From assembly GCF_015710975.1 (NCBI RefSeq), contig NZ_CP049783.1, positions 4,755,501-4,819,500 on the forward strand: 64,000 nucleotides of DNA, written 5' to 3'. Of the stretch, positions 9,086 to 18,161 are shown piece by piece. Source of the DNA: Paenibacillus polymyxa. Lineage in GTDB: Bacteria; Bacillota; Bacilli; Paenibacillales; Paenibacillaceae. Under the pieces are notes generated by a model. It saw only the letters and a list, made by a program, of their open reading frames with translations, ran no database searches and was not told the DNA's origin. The position numbers were made by a program, and so were the translations under genes. The stretch's first letter is position 1. Every line of letters starts with the position of its first letter.

Positions 9086-9281
9086 CTAAAATTGCATGTG
9101 CATTTCCCATTATACTGTGGAAATAGGTTGACGCATAATAAAATTTATTATAATGATTCTGCCATCAGCCCCTACAAATGCAGCACTAGTAAAAAAGGGC
9201 TTCATATTCAGCTTATAGTAGCCGTTAATATATGTAGGTTACATTTAAACCTGGTCTTTTACTATAAGGAGGAAGCGCATC

Positions 9282-10193
9282 ATGAGAAACACTTGGACAG
9301 CATTATTAGCGTGTATACTGGTCTTGGGACTGGCAGCAGGAACAGCCGAAGCCAAACAGGGGCGCGGAAATGGTCAGGAGAACAAACAGGAAGCAAAGGC
9401 GTCTGATAAAGACCGGAATGAAAAGAGCAGCAAAAAAGATAAACACGACGAAATCAAAAAGAACACCCCTGTTGCAGTAACGGATGATACATACGGGGAG
9501 TCCAAAGACCATAAAGGTCACAAGGGACACAACGGGTACAATGGTCTGCTTCAAGCAGTAGAAAATACAAAAGATAAGCCGGCAGGAGCGGTTATTGCGA
9601 ATCTGCTGCTTACAAAATACCCGGATCGTTTGACCTCGGAGCAGGTAGCTGAACTTGAATTGATCCGAAATTCTGACAAAGCACTAACTAAGGCTGCTGA
9701 GCTACTGGATAAAAACGGAAATGTAACAGATGCCGTTTACATGCAGGAGGAGGCAGTTTTGGCTGATGTGTCCAATCTGGATAGCTACAAAAAGCTGGAT
9801 GTATTCTCAAGGAAGGCTGGAAGGTCATCAGGTATGAAGCTGTTCGTGAATGGTGAAAAATATGATGCCGAACCGATTAACCGCAATGGCACCACACTTG
9901 TTCCTTTTAGAACAGCTTCCGAAGCCCTGAATGCCAAAGTTTCCTGGGATCCGAAAGAAAAGGCTGTTACTGTCAGTCGCAACGGCGTGTCCGTCAAATT
10001 ATTCGTGAATAGCGCCAAAGCATATATTAACGGCCAGCCGTATTCTATCGAGCAGCCAGCATCCATAGTGGATGGAACTACAATGGTACCTGTAAGGGTA
10101 ATCGGAGAGGCTTTGGGAGCAAATGTTAAATGGGAGCCTGAGAGCCAGTCTGTTGTTGTATATGAGCAGCCAACAACATCTGAAGCATTATAA
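9282..10193 (+). CDS. Secreted stalk-domain (copper amine oxidase N-terminal-like) protein
   Basis: Exported protein of 303 residues with unknown activity. It has a signal peptide (LLACILVLGLAAGTAEA), then a charged Lys/Glu/Gln-rich linker (about 25-85), a helical middle part, and a C-terminal pair of copper-amine-oxidase-N1/stalk repeats (about 180-295) with the diagnostic NGTTLVPFRTASEALNAKVSWD and DGTTMVPVRVIGEALGANVKWE, here read as NGTTLVPFR and DGTTMVPVR cores. Such domains are abundant in Paenibacillus cell-surface proteins and have no oxidase activity of their own. The start follows AAGGAGGAAGCGCATC. It is a single gene with its own terminator. Confidence 0.85.
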   Translation: MRNTWTALLACILVLGLAAGTAEAKQGRGNGQENKQEAKASDKDRNEKSSKKDKHDEIKKNTPVAVTDDTYGESKDHKGHKGHNGYNGLLQAVENTKDKPAGAVIANLLLTKYPDRLTSEQVAELELIRNSDKALTKAAELLDKNGNVTDAVYMQEEAVLADVSNLDSYKKLDVFSRKAGRSSGMKLFVNGEKYDAEPINRNGTTLVPFRTASEALNAKVSWDPKEKAVTVSRNGVSVKLFVNSAKAYINGQPYSIEQPASIVDGTTMVPVRVIGEALGANVKWEPESQSVVVYEQPTTSEAL

Positions 10194-10223
10194 CGTGCTG
10201 TCAACAAAAAATGGTGTATACAG

Positions 10224-10257
10224 AAAGGGCGCCTGACTGAATGTCAGGCCCTTTTTT
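10224..10257 (+). terminator. Intrinsic terminator after stalk-domain gene
   Basis: AAGGGC-GCCTGAC / GTCAGGC-CCTT with one bulged base and T6. Confidence 0.88.
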
Positions 10258-10351
10258 GTGTTGCCTTGCTACTGCGTACCGAACTATTCGCATTATGTAG
10301 TGGTCATGTGTACAATTAAATAGAGAAATCTCAGAAAAGGGAGTGTCATAG

Positions 10352-11140
10352 ATGGATTTAGGATTAACAGGAAAAGTAGCCTTTGTTGCAGGCTCCAGTA
10401 AAGGCCTTGGCAAAGCAAGTGCACGCGAATTGGCACGTGAGGGTGCGAATGTTGTTATTTCTGGACGAAATGAAGCAGAGCTTCAGCGGACTCAGGCCGA
10501 ATTACAGGAAACAGCGAGTGGTCGCGTTGAATATGTAGTTTGTGATGTAACCAAACCTGAACATATCTCCCAGGCCATCCGCCGTACAGTTGATTGGTTT
10601 GGCACCGTCGATATTTTGGTTAACAATGCGGGCGGCCCTCCTGCGGGCACCTTTGATGATTTTACAGATGAAGTATGGATGCAGGCCTTTGAGCAAAATT
10701 TACTTAGTCATATCCGGTTGATCCGTGAGGCGTTACCCTATATGAAAAAACAACAAAGTGGTAGAATTTTAAATATCGCCTCATCATCAGTGAAGCAGCC
10801 GATTCCGGGCCTGATTATTTCCAATACACTACGTACTGGAGTTGCCGGATTGGCGAAAACATTGTCCATGGAATTAGCCCCATATAATATTCTGGTACAT
10901 ACTGTAGCACCAGGGAGAATTGCAACCGATCGCGTACGTAGCTTGGACGAGCATCGAGCCGAAAAATCCCACCAAACGACGGATCAAGTTCGCAAACAAG
11001 CAGAAGAGGGCATTCCGTTAGGACGGTACGGTGAGCCTGAAGAGTTCGGTAAAGTCGTTGCTTTTCTGGCGTCATCGGCTTCATCCTATTTGACCGGCAG
11101 CACCATTCTTGTGGATGGCGGAATGATTAAATCATTATAA
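10352..11140 (+). CDS. SDR family protein with a non-canonical active site
   Basis: Short-chain dehydrogenase/reductase fold protein of 262 residues. The cofactor-binding loop GSSKGLGKAS and NNAGG are present, and the C-terminus SSYLTGSTILVDGGM is typical. Where SDRs have YxxxK, this protein reads SNTLR (about residues 155-159), so both catalytic Tyr and Lys are missing. I recall that a FabG-like subgroup (CDD BKR_like_SDR_like) lacks the full tetrad, and this looks like a member. Whether it is an active reductase is open. RBS AAAAGGGAGTG precedes the ATG. It is a single gene. Confidence 0.85.
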   Translation: MDLGLTGKVAFVAGSSKGLGKASARELAREGANVVISGRNEAELQRTQAELQETASGRVEYVVCDVTKPEHISQAIRRTVDWFGTVDILVNNAGGPPAGTFDDFTDEVWMQAFEQNLLSHIRLIREALPYMKKQQSGRILNIASSSVKQPIPGLIISNTLRTGVAGLAKTLSMELAPYNILVHTVAPGRIATDRVRSLDEHRAEKSHQTTDQVRKQAEEGIPLGRYGEPEEFGKVVAFLASSASSYLTGSTILVDGGMIKSL

Positions 11141-11150
11141 AAAATTAAAG

Positions 11151-11192
11151 AAGCGTGCCGCATCAGGCTTAATTGCTGCTGGCACGCTTTTT
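11151..11192 (+). terminator. Intrinsic terminator between convergent SDR and FrnE-like genes
   Basis: AAGCGTGCC / GGCACGCTT with T5 on the plus side; on the minus side the stem is followed by CTTTAATTTTT, so it may work in both directions. Confidence 0.85.
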
Positions 11193-11230
11193 CATAAGTT
11201 ATCTAAAGAGAGGTTTAGTTCATTGGCTGA

Positions 11231-11959
11231 TCAGCTCTCGCGGCTTGGAAGCTCACAACCATCATCAGTACATACACCAGCTGCATCCTGTTTGGACGAA
11301 CTGCCGCTAATCATAGTGAAAGGAGAACGTTCATCCCATGCTTTTTGAAGCGCATCGTGAAATACCTCCTCAGGCTGAGCACCAGAAACAGCAAATTTTC
11401 GATCAAATACAAAGAATGGAACACCCTGAACGCCTAACTTAGCACCTTCAGTTTCATCAGCTCTAACTTCGTCGGTAAAGCGGTCACCGGCTAATATGGC
11501 AGCGGCTTCGTTATGATCCAAACCAACTTCGGCTGCCAACGCTGCCAGTACTTCATGATCCCCAGTATGCTTGCCTTCCATGAAGACAGCCTGAAATAAA
11601 CGCTCGCTCAATTCCAGCATTTTGCCTTGTGTGTGAGCCCAATGCGTTAGACGGTGAGCATCGAAAGAGTTGGTCGGCACCATGGCATGAATATTGTACT
11701 CCAGACCTGTAGAACGTGCGTTTTCGGTCATGCGATCATTCATGGCATGAGCCTCTTGCAGACTAACGCCATATTTTGCTGATAGTTCTTCATTAATCGT
11801 CTTACCACTATCTTTCACAGCATTCGGATTCAATTCAAAACTCTTGAATGTCAATTGAACCTCATCGCGATGTGGGAACTGCTGCAAGACTTGCTCCAAA
11901 CGGCGTTTGCCAATATAACAGAACGGACACATATAATCAGACCAAACTTCGATATTCAT
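11231..11959 (-). CDS. DsbA family (FrnE-like) thioredoxin-fold oxidoreductase
   Basis: Cytoplasmic thioredoxin-fold protein of the DsbA/FrnE group (242 residues), predicted to be a disulfide oxidoreductase or isomerase. The N-terminal beta strand leads to the active-site CPFC (residues 11-14), followed by a helical insertion and the cis-Pro region GVQGVPFFVFDRKFAVSGAQ, seen as VQGVPFF. No signal peptide. The frame is open to 11995, but the ATG at 11959 has GGAGG at a spacing of 9 bases and gives the normal family N-terminus (MNIEVWSDYMCPFC). A Cys pair near the C-terminus (CTDDGC) is an extra feature of unknown use. Confidence 0.88.
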   Translation of the reverse strand: MNIEVWSDYMCPFCYIGKRRLEQVLQQFPHRDEVQLTFKSFELNPNAVKDSGKTINEELSAKYGVSLQEAHAMNDRMTENARSTGLEYNIHAMVPTNSFDAHRLTHWAHTQGKMLELSERLFQAVFMEGKHTGDHEVLAALAAEVGLDHNEAAAILAGDRFTDEVRADETEGAKLGVQGVPFFVFDRKFAVSGAQPEEVFHDALQKAWDERSPFTMISGSSSKQDAAGVCTDDGCELPSRES

Positions 11960-12098
11960 CAGGAAATGCCTCCATATATATATTTTATTAAGCAACTGAG
12001 AGTGAATCTGCCTACTTTAGTGTAAGTGAAAGGTGAAACTTCACCAGTTACAAAAAGAATTATACGGCTAATGCTTTCGACGTGCAAATATTTAATGC

Positions 12099-12127
12099 TT
12101 GTCAAAAAATAAATGCTATGATATTTT
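12099..12127 (+). promoter_or_regulatory. Promoter of the ribose operon
   Basis: TTGTCA (12099-12104), a 17-base spacer and TATTTT (12122-12127). The predicted start of transcription (about 12134) falls inside the adjacent operator. Confidence 0.6.
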
Positions 12128-12132
12128 ATATC

Positions 12133-12146
12133 TGTAACCGGTTACA
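12133..12146 (+). promoter_or_regulatory. RbsR operator, also a perfect cre match
   Basis: TGTAACCGGTTACA is a perfect 14-base palindrome of LacI-family type, at the predicted transcription start of the rbs operon, 22 bases before rbsR. It also fits the CcpA consensus TGWAANCGNTNWCA at every position, so RbsR and CcpA could both bind. Confidence 0.8.
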
Positions 12147-12168
12147 CAATTGGAGTTGAACCTACATT

Positions 12169-13197
12169 ATGACAACAATTAAGCAAGTAGCAAGTTTTGC
12201 AGGTGTTTCCGTGGCGACCGTATCCCGAGTTATTAATGAAACCGGCTATGTCCACGAGGATACACGGCGAAAAGTTGAAGCTGCGGTGAAGCAGCTAAAT
12301 TACAAGCCTAATGAAGTTGCGCGTTCTCTGTATAAAAAGAAATCCAGATTAATCGGCCTGCTGCTGCCGGATATTACAAACCCTTACTTTCCCTTGTTGG
12401 CTCGTGGGGTGGAGGATCGAATGCAGGAAAATGATTTTCGTATTATTTTCGGTAATAGTGATGAGGATCGCCAAAAAGAATTAGATTACATGGATACTTT
12501 TGTTCAGAATAATGTTGTTGGGGTTATTTCATCTACCAATGACCCTGCTGCCGACTGTTACGCCAAACTGAAAATACCAGTCGTTTTTCTCGATCGGACT
12601 TCCAGTGACAGTCTCTCCGTTTATGCGGATGGAGCTCATGGCGGTCGCTTGGCTGCACAAGCTATGGTTGCCCGTGGCAGCAGACAAATTACAGTCATGC
12701 AGGGTCCTGCTCATATTCGTCCAGCACAAGATCGTTTTCGCGGGGCAGTGGAAGAGCTTCAGCATTCTGGTATTGCTTACCATATCGTCGAGACAACGTC
12801 CTTTTCATTTGAGGAGGCAGAGTCGTGGGCCAAAGAGCTATTCAGCAAATATCCGGATACAGACGGAGTTATTGCCAGTAACGATATTGTAGCTACCGCG
12901 GTGATGCATGAGGCACATAGATTAGGAAAGAAAATCCCGGAAGATGTTCAAATTATCGGGTTTGATGATATACCATTAAGCAGCTTGTTATTTCCGCCAT
13001 TATCAACAATCCGGCAGCCTGCTTATGAAATGGGCTGGGAAGCGGCAGGTCTGCTCATTCAATTGATTGAGCAGTCGCAAGCAACGAAGTCAAGTGTACC
13101 TAATCTTCATTCGAAAGTACTTACCTATTCAAGCATACAATTGCCCGTCAAATTTATCGAACGGGAAACAACGAGAAAGGTGGATTATCATGGCTAA
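12169..13197 (+). CDS. rbsR: Ribose operon repressor RbsR (LacI family)
   Basis: DNA-binding repressor of 342 residues that controls the ribose operon and responds to ribose. The N-terminal helix-turn-helix (IKQVASFAGVSVATVSRVIN, residues 3-22) and hinge helix (YKPNEVARSL) are canonical LacI-family; the rest is a periplasmic-binding-protein-like sensor domain containing GLLLPDITNPYFP. It is the first gene of rbsRKDACB, with a palindromic operator at its promoter, so it is autoregulated. Its end overlaps the rbsK start by 8 bases. The symbol is based on operon position and family. Confidence 0.93.
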   Translation: MTTIKQVASFAGVSVATVSRVINETGYVHEDTRRKVEAAVKQLNYKPNEVARSLYKKKSRLIGLLLPDITNPYFPLLARGVEDRMQENDFRIIFGNSDEDRQKELDYMDTFVQNNVVGVISSTNDPAADCYAKLKIPVVFLDRTSSDSLSVYADGAHGGRLAAQAMVARGSRQITVMQGPAHIRPAQDRFRGAVEELQHSGIAYHIVETTSFSFEEAESWAKELFSKYPDTDGVIASNDIVATAVMHEAHRLGKKIPEDVQIIGFDDIPLSSLLFPPLSTIRQPAYEMGWEAAGLLIQLIEQSQATKSSVPNLHSKVLTYSSIQLPVKFIERETTRKVDYHG

Positions 13198-14068
13198 AAT
13201 TTCGGTTATCGGAAGCAGTTCGATGGACCTCGTAGTTACTTCTTCCAAACGCCCTGGTGCTGGTGAAACGGTATTGGGAGAAAGCTTTACAACCGTACCT
13301 GGCGGTAAAGGAGCCAATCAGGCAGTAGCTGCAGCACGACTCGGGGCGGACGTTACGATGATTGGACGTGTAGGAGACGACCATTTGGGACAACAGATTT
13401 TCCGCAATTTTGAAGAAAATCATGTTCATATTAACTATGTGAAACCGGTTACACACATGGAAAGCGGTACAGCACACATTGTACTAGCCGAGGGTGATAA
13501 CAGTATTGTCGTGGTAAAAGCAGCGAATAATGAAGTTACACCCGCTTACGTGGAAGAAGCGCTTGATGTTATTCGAAGTTCGGATATTGTATTAATTCAA
13601 CAGGAAATACCGGCGGAGACGATTGTTTATGTAAGCGAAATTTGTGCGAAGTATCAGGTACCCTTGCTGCTGAATCCAGCCCCGGCTCGTGAGGTGGAAG
13701 AAAGCGTAATTGCCAATGCAGCCTACATTACGCCAAATGAGCATGAAGCCGCCATCATGTTTAAGGATATGAGTCTTCAAGAAGCGCTGCGCAAATATCC
13801 GAACAAGTTGTTTGTAACGGAAGGCAGCAACGGTGTACGGTTTTTCGACGGAGAACAGGAAGTTGTAGTTCCTACTTACAAGGTCGAAGCCGTGGATACA
13901 ACAGGTGCAGGAGATACGTTCAACGCTGCTTTTGCGGTGGCACTGGCTGAAGGAAAATCGCTGGCAGACAGTGTGAAATTTGCTAATCGTGCTGCGTCAT
14001 TGTCTGTTACCAAATTTGGAGCGCAAGGTGGAATGCCAACCCGTCGTGAAGTGGAGGAGCAATTATAA
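13190..14068 (+). CDS. rbsK: Ribokinase
   Basis: Phosphorylates D-ribose to ribose 5-phosphate. The 292-residue PfkB-family protein has the N-terminal signature [16 protein letters not shown] and the C-terminal [13 protein letters not shown], where the GAGD Asp is the catalytic base. The open frame reaches back to 13067, but the ATG at 13190 has ribosome site GAAAGGTGG and gives the standard start [15 protein letters not shown]. The gene overlaps rbsR by 8 bases and rbsD by one base (TAATG). A second LacI/cre-type operator lies within the coding sequence at 13440. Confidence 0.95.
   Translation: MAKISVIGSSSMDLVVTSSKRPGAGETVLGESFTTVPGGKGANQAVAAARLGADVTMIGRVGDDHLGQQIFRNFEENHVHINYVKPVTHMESGTAHIVLAEGDNSIVVVKAANNEVTPAYVEEALDVIRSSDIVLIQQEIPAETIVYVSEICAKYQVPLLLNPAPAREVEESVIANAAYITPNEHEAAIMFKDMSLQEALRKYPNKLFVTEGSNGVRFFDGEQEVVVPTYKVEAVDTTGAGDTFNAAFAVALAEGKSLADSVKFANRAASLSVTKFGAQGGMPTRREVEEQL
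13440..13453 (+). promoter_or_regulatory. Auxiliary RbsR/cre-type operator inside rbsK
   Basis: TGAAACCGGTTACA differs from the promoter operator by one base out of 14 and still fits the full cre consensus. It lies about 1.3 kb downstream of the first site, within codons for Val-Lys-Pro-Val-Thr. Confidence 0.55.
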
Positions 14069-14502
14069 TGAAGAAACATGGAATTCTAAACAGTCATATA
14101 TCCAAAATACTAACGGATCTCGGCCACACGGACTTTATTGTCGTGGCTGATGCTGGCTTACCTGTTCCTGAAGGCGTTACCAAAATTGATTTGGCGCTAA
14201 AACTGGGTGTTCCGTCCTTTCAAGACGTTGTTGATGTTATTGCTTCGGATATGGTGATTGAAAAAGTAACACTGGCCGAAGAAATCAAACAAGAAAATGA
14301 ACAAGCACTCCAGTATATTATGCGCACCTTTGCAGGAGAGCAACTAGAGCATTCGCAGATTATTCAGCCGACTGCCGTCATTGAATTTTGCTCACATGAA
14401 CAATTTAAGACATTAACTCGGCAAGCGAAAGCTGTCATCCGTACAGGAGAGGCTACGCCGTTTGCCAATTGTATCTTACAGGCAGGAGTTCTTTTTGGAT
14501 AA
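14068..14502 (+). CDS. rbsD: D-ribose pyranase RbsD
   Basis: Catalyses interconversion of ribopyranose and ribofuranose so that ribokinase receives its substrate. The 144-residue protein has the family start [20 protein letters not shown], split as MKKHGILNS and [12 protein letters not shown], the Asp-containing [10 protein letters not shown] and the C-terminal [16 protein letters not shown]. It is slightly longer than the roughly 131 residues I expect. The start codon overlaps the rbsK stop. Fourth position order rbsRKDACB follows the Bacillus layout. Confidence 0.94.
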   Translation: MKKHGILNSHISKILTDLGHTDFIVVADAGLPVPEGVTKIDLALKLGVPSFQDVVDVIASDMVIEKVTLAEEIKQENEQALQYIMRTFAGEQLEHSQIIQPTAVIEFCSHEQFKTLTRQAKAVIRTGEATPFANCILQAGVLFG

Positions 14503-14533
14503 ATTAGTGTTGAATAAAAAAGGGGGGAACAGC

Positions 14534-16015
14534 ATGCAGATTCAAATGAAAGGAATTCACAAAGCATTTGGAACCAATCAGGTACTAAGTGGTGTTGACT
14601 TTGATCTCCGTGAAGGAGAAGTACATGCCCTCATGGGTGAAAATGGTGCAGGCAAATCAACGCTGATGAATATTTTAATCGGACTGCATCGACGCGATGA
14701 GGGAACGGTCATCATTGACGGTCAGGAAACCTATTTTGCCAACCCCAAGGAAGCGGAGCAAAAAGGAATTGCTTTTATTCACCAGGAACTGAATGTATGG
14801 CCAGAGATGACGGTACTGGAAAATCTATTTATCGGCAAGGAAATGACTTCCAAGTGGGGATTACTAGATAGCTCTAAAATGAAAGCGCTAGCAAATGAGC
14901 AATTTAGCAAGCTTTCAGTAAACCTTCCTTTGAACGGTGAAGCAGGCGAGTGTTCAGTGGGTCAACAACAAATGATTGAAATAGCCAAAGCACTCATGAC
15001 GGATGCCAAAGTGATCGTAATGGATGAGCCGACAGCAGCCTTAACCGAACGGGAAATACAAAAGCTGTTTGAGGTTATTACTTCATTGAAAAAAGATGGT
15101 GTTTCAATTGTGTATATTTCTCACCGGATGGAGGAGATATTCGCGATCTGTGATCGGATTACCATTATGCGTGACGGGAAAACTGTAGATACTCAAGCGA
15201 TCCCCGATACGAATTTTGACGAGGTTGTACGGAAAATGGTTGGCAGAGAGCTGACTGAACGCTACCCGGTAAGAACGCCTGCTTTGGGAGAAGTGGTGCT
15301 AGAGGTCAAAAACGCATCACATAAAGGTCTATTTGAAAATGTGAATTTTACAGTGCGCTCTGGGGAAATTGTAGGTTTTTCGGGCTTGATGGGCTCGGGA
15401 CGGACCGAGATCATGCGGTCGTTATTTGGACTGGATACTTTGGATCGTGGTGAGATACACGTACGTGGGAAAAAGGTGTCTATTCGCAAGCCGGATGATG
15501 CAGTGAAACTAGGGATTGGCTTCATTACAGAAGATCGAAAAGATGAGGGCTTAGTGCTGGATTTCTCCATTCGGGAAAACATGGTGCTGACGAATCTGTT
15601 CAGTTTTACATCAAAAGGATTTATATCAGGCAAAAAAGAGATGGATTTTGTTAATACATTAATTAAGCGCTTACAAATCAAAACCCAATCAGCCGAAGCG
15701 ACGGTTGGCAGTTTGTCAGGTGGCAATCAGCAAAAGGTGGTTATTGCCAAATGGGTAGGTATCGGTCCCAATGTGCTCATTCTTGACGAACCGACGAGAG
15801 GCGTGGATGTAGGAGCCAAACGGGAAATCTACCAGTTGATGAACGAACTGACCGAACGTGGAGTCGCAATTATCATGGTATCCTCAGAGCTTCCCGAGGT
15901 ACTTGGCATGAGTGATCGTATTGTCGTGGTGCACGAGGGAAAGATCAGCGGAGAGCTAAGCAGGGAAGAAGCCACACAAGAAAATATTATGACGCTAGCT
16001 ACAGGAGGACAGTAA
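14534..16015 (+). CDS. rbsA: Ribose ABC transporter ATP-binding protein RbsA
   Basis: Energises ribose uptake; 493 residues with two fused ATP-binding cassettes. The first has Walker [10 protein letters not shown], signature SVGQQQM and Walker [11 protein letters not shown]; the second has a degenerate Walker A (GLMGSGRTE), signature LSGGNQQKV and Walker [10 protein letters not shown], the usual asymmetry of sugar-type CUT2 ATPases. An open frame extends upstream to 14462, but the ATG at 14534 follows AGGGGGGAACAGC and gives the standard N-terminus. One base separates it from rbsC. Confidence 0.95.
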   Translation: MQIQMKGIHKAFGTNQVLSGVDFDLREGEVHALMGENGAGKSTLMNILIGLHRRDEGTVIIDGQETYFANPKEAEQKGIAFIHQELNVWPEMTVLENLFIGKEMTSKWGLLDSSKMKALANEQFSKLSVNLPLNGEAGECSVGQQQMIEIAKALMTDAKVIVMDEPTAALTEREIQKLFEVITSLKKDGVSIVYISHRMEEIFAICDRITIMRDGKTVDTQAIPDTNFDEVVRKMVGRELTERYPVRTPALGEVVLEVKNASHKGLFENVNFTVRSGEIVGFSGLMGSGRTEIMRSLFGLDTLDRGEIHVRGKKVSIRKPDDAVKLGIGFITEDRKDEGLVLDFSIRENMVLTNLFSFTSKGFISGKKEMDFVNTLIKRLQIKTQSAEATVGSLSGGNQQKVVIAKWVGIGPNVLILDEPTRGVDVGAKREIYQLMNELTERGVAIIMVSSELPEVLGMSDRIVVVHEGKISGELSREEATQENIMTLATGGQ

Positions 16016-16016
16016 T

Positions 16017-16985
16017 ATGACAACTATGAATGAAGCAAAAGGTAGCAAAGGCATCCAAATATCACAAATCACACAGAAGCTTGGCCCATTGTTGGGGCTC
16101 ATTATTTTGGTGATCATTGTATCGGCCTTAAATCCCAGCTTTTTGGAACCGCTTAATATTTTGAATTTGTTGCGCCAGGTATCTATTAATGCGTTGATTG
16201 CGTTTGGTATGACCTTCGTTATTCTTACAGGCGGAATCGATTTGTCCGTTGGCTCTATATTAGCACTATCCAGTGCGTTTGTCGCAAATATGATGTTGGC
16301 CGGCTTCGATCCGATTTTGGCGATTATCATTGGCTGTGCATTGGGTGGCGTGATGGGAATGGTCAACGGCTTGATGATTACGAAAGGTAAAATGGCTCCG
16401 TTTATCGCCACACTCGCAACCATGACTATTTTTAGAGGATTAACATTAGTTTATACCAACGGTAACCCTATTACGGGGCTCGGAGATAGTCTGGTATTTC
16501 AATTATTCGGTCGTGGTTATCAGTTTGGTATTCCGGTCCCGGCGATTACGATGCTCATTACCTTTGCTGCTCTTTGGATCATTCTGCATAAAACACCTTT
16601 CGGACGCAAAACGTATGCCATCGGCGGCAACGAGAAAGCTTCGATTGTTTCAGGTATTAAAGTACCACGTGTAAAAATCTGGATTTACTCTTTGGCGGGA
16701 ATGCTTTCCGCATTGGCGGGTGCTATCTTGACCTCACGCTTGAATTCAGCGCAGCCGACAGCAGGTGCTTCTTATGAACTGGATGCCATTGCGGCTGTCG
16801 TACTAGGTGGAACAAGCCTTTCGGGAGGACGCGGACGGATTGTAGGTACATTAATTGGTGTGCTAATCATCGGGACACTAAACAACGGCTTGAATTTGCT
16901 GGGGGTTAACTCTTTTTACCAAATGGTCGTAAAAGGGATCGTCATTGCTATTGCTGTATTGATTGATCGTAAAAAATCCGCATAA
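16017..16985 (+). CDS. rbsC: Ribose ABC transporter permease RbsC
   Basis: Membrane channel of the ribose transporter, 322 residues, with about nine hydrophobic segments and the family motifs TGGIDLSVGSILALSS and LGGTSLSGGRGRIVGTLIG (given here as TGGIDLSVGS and LSGGRGRIVGT). The start ATG follows AGGAGGACAGTAAT, which lies within the end of rbsA. It works with RbsA in the membrane and with the lipoprotein RbsB outside. Confidence 0.95.
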   Translation: MTTMNEAKGSKGIQISQITQKLGPLLGLIILVIIVSALNPSFLEPLNILNLLRQVSINALIAFGMTFVILTGGIDLSVGSILALSSAFVANMMLAGFDPILAIIIGCALGGVMGMVNGLMITKGKMAPFIATLATMTIFRGLTLVYTNGNPITGLGDSLVFQLFGRGYQFGIPVPAITMLITFAALWIILHKTPFGRKTYAIGGNEKASIVSGIKVPRVKIWIYSLAGMLSALAGAILTSRLNSAQPTAGASYELDAIAAVVLGGTSLSGGRGRIVGTLIGVLIIGTLNNGLNLLGVNSFYQMVVKGIVIAIAVLIDRKKSA

Positions 16986-17020
16986 TACATCTAATCTTGC
17001 ATAGAAGGAGACACACAAAT

Positions 17021-17941
17021 ATGAAAAAGCTTACATTAATCATGACGGCCTTGCTGCTCCTGCTCATGACAGGGTGTTCCCTGGAACCGCCTGAATGGGC
17101 GAAGCCTAAAGCGGCCGCAGACCTGAAGGACATAAAAATCGGCTTGTCGATCTCAACATTGAATAATCCATTCTTCGTTTCCCTCAAAGACGGAGTTGTT
17201 GCAGAGGCCAAAAAACAAGGATTGCAGGTTATTGTGGTCGATGCACAAAATGATTCTGCGAAGCAAAGTAATGATGTGGATGATCTGATCCAACAGGGAG
17301 TAAATGCGTTACTCATTAATCCAACAGATTCGTCGGCTATCTCCACTGTGGTGCAGTCAGCGAATGCTTTGAACATTCCTGTAATTACGCTGGACCGTTC
17401 CGCTGACAAAGGTGATGTGAAAGCGCTAGTCGCTTCAGACAACGTCGAGGGAGGACGGATGGCTGCCAGATACGTGATTGATCAAGTCGGAAAAGGCGCC
17501 AAGGTTATTGAGTTGGAAGGCGTTCCAGGCGCATCGGCTACCCGTGAACGTGGGAAAGGCTTCCATGAAGTGGCAGATAAGGACCTGAAGGTCATCGCCA
17601 AGCAGTCGGCTGATTTTGATCGGACCAAAGGTTTGAATGTGATGGAAAATCTACTGCAAGGCAACCCGGATGTTCAGGCGGTATTTGCCCACAATGATGA
17701 AATGGCGTTGGGAGCGATTGAAGCCATTCAAAGCTCTGGTAAGAATATTCCAGTCATCGGCTTTGATGGTAATGAGGATGCGCTTAAATCAATTAAGGAA
17801 GGGAAGCTGACAGCTACTGTGGCTCAGCAGCCTGAGTTGATTGGACAATTGGCAGTGCAAGCAGCCAAGGATGTACTTCAAGGTAAAACCGTGAAAACAT
17901 CGATTCCCGCCAAACTGGAGTTAGTGGATCAATCCAAATAG
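17021..17941 (+). CDS. rbsB: Ribose-binding lipoprotein RbsB
   Basis: Extracellular membrane-anchored ribose receptor, 306 residues. The signal peptide ends in lipobox LMTGC (Cys about residue 18), followed by a sugar-binding fold with IGLSISTLNNPFFVSLKDG near the start, VITLDRSAD in the middle and AHNDEMALGAIEA, VIGFDGNEDA later, all RbsB hallmarks. The frame is open to 16997, but the ATG at 17021 follows GAAGGAGACACACAAAT. Last gene of the operon, closed by a strong terminator. Confidence 0.95.
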   Translation: MKKLTLIMTALLLLLMTGCSLEPPEWAKPKAAADLKDIKIGLSISTLNNPFFVSLKDGVVAEAKKQGLQVIVVDAQNDSAKQSNDVDDLIQQGVNALLINPTDSSAISTVVQSANALNIPVITLDRSADKGDVKALVASDNVEGGRMAARYVIDQVGKGAKVIELEGVPGASATRERGKGFHEVADKDLKVIAKQSADFDRTKGLNVMENLLQGNPDVQAVFAHNDEMALGAIEAIQSSGKNIPVIGFDGNEDALKSIKEGKLTATVAQQPELIGQLAVQAAKDVLQGKTVKTSIPAKLELVDQSK

Positions 17942-17974
17942 GAATGGGCATGTGAACCAACCTATGAAGCTTTC

Positions 17975-18011
17975 GAACTGATGCAAAGAATACGCATCAG
18001 TTCTTTTTTTT
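17975..18011 (+). terminator. Intrinsic terminator of the ribose operon
   Basis: GAACTGATGC / GCATCAGTTC, 10 perfect pairs, then T8. Confidence 0.93.
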
Positions 18012-18065
18012 GGATATTTTCCCAAGACGATATATACACATAAATGGAAGTTTTTAATTTTTGTA

Positions 18066-18124
18066 TTGTAAGAAGAGACGGTAAAAGATAGAATAACACT
18101 TGTATGATAATGAGAATCACTATC
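18066..18124 (+). promoter_or_regulatory. Fur-controlled promoter of the siderophore uptake locus
   Basis: TTGTAA (18066-18071), 17-base spacer, TAGAAT (18089-18094). Just downstream at 18106-18124 is a Fur box with halves GATAATGAG and TCACTATC, close to the 19-base consensus. Predicts induction under iron limitation. Confidence 0.75.
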
Positions 18125-18161
18125 ATTTCATGAAGGCATATATCTAAGGAGGACGTATATT

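Noticed and set aside
9121..9165. A further dif-like site near CATAATAAAATTTATTATAATG
   Set aside because: It is an AT-rich near-palindrome, but the arms lack TTATGTAA and the spacing does not fit 11+6+11.
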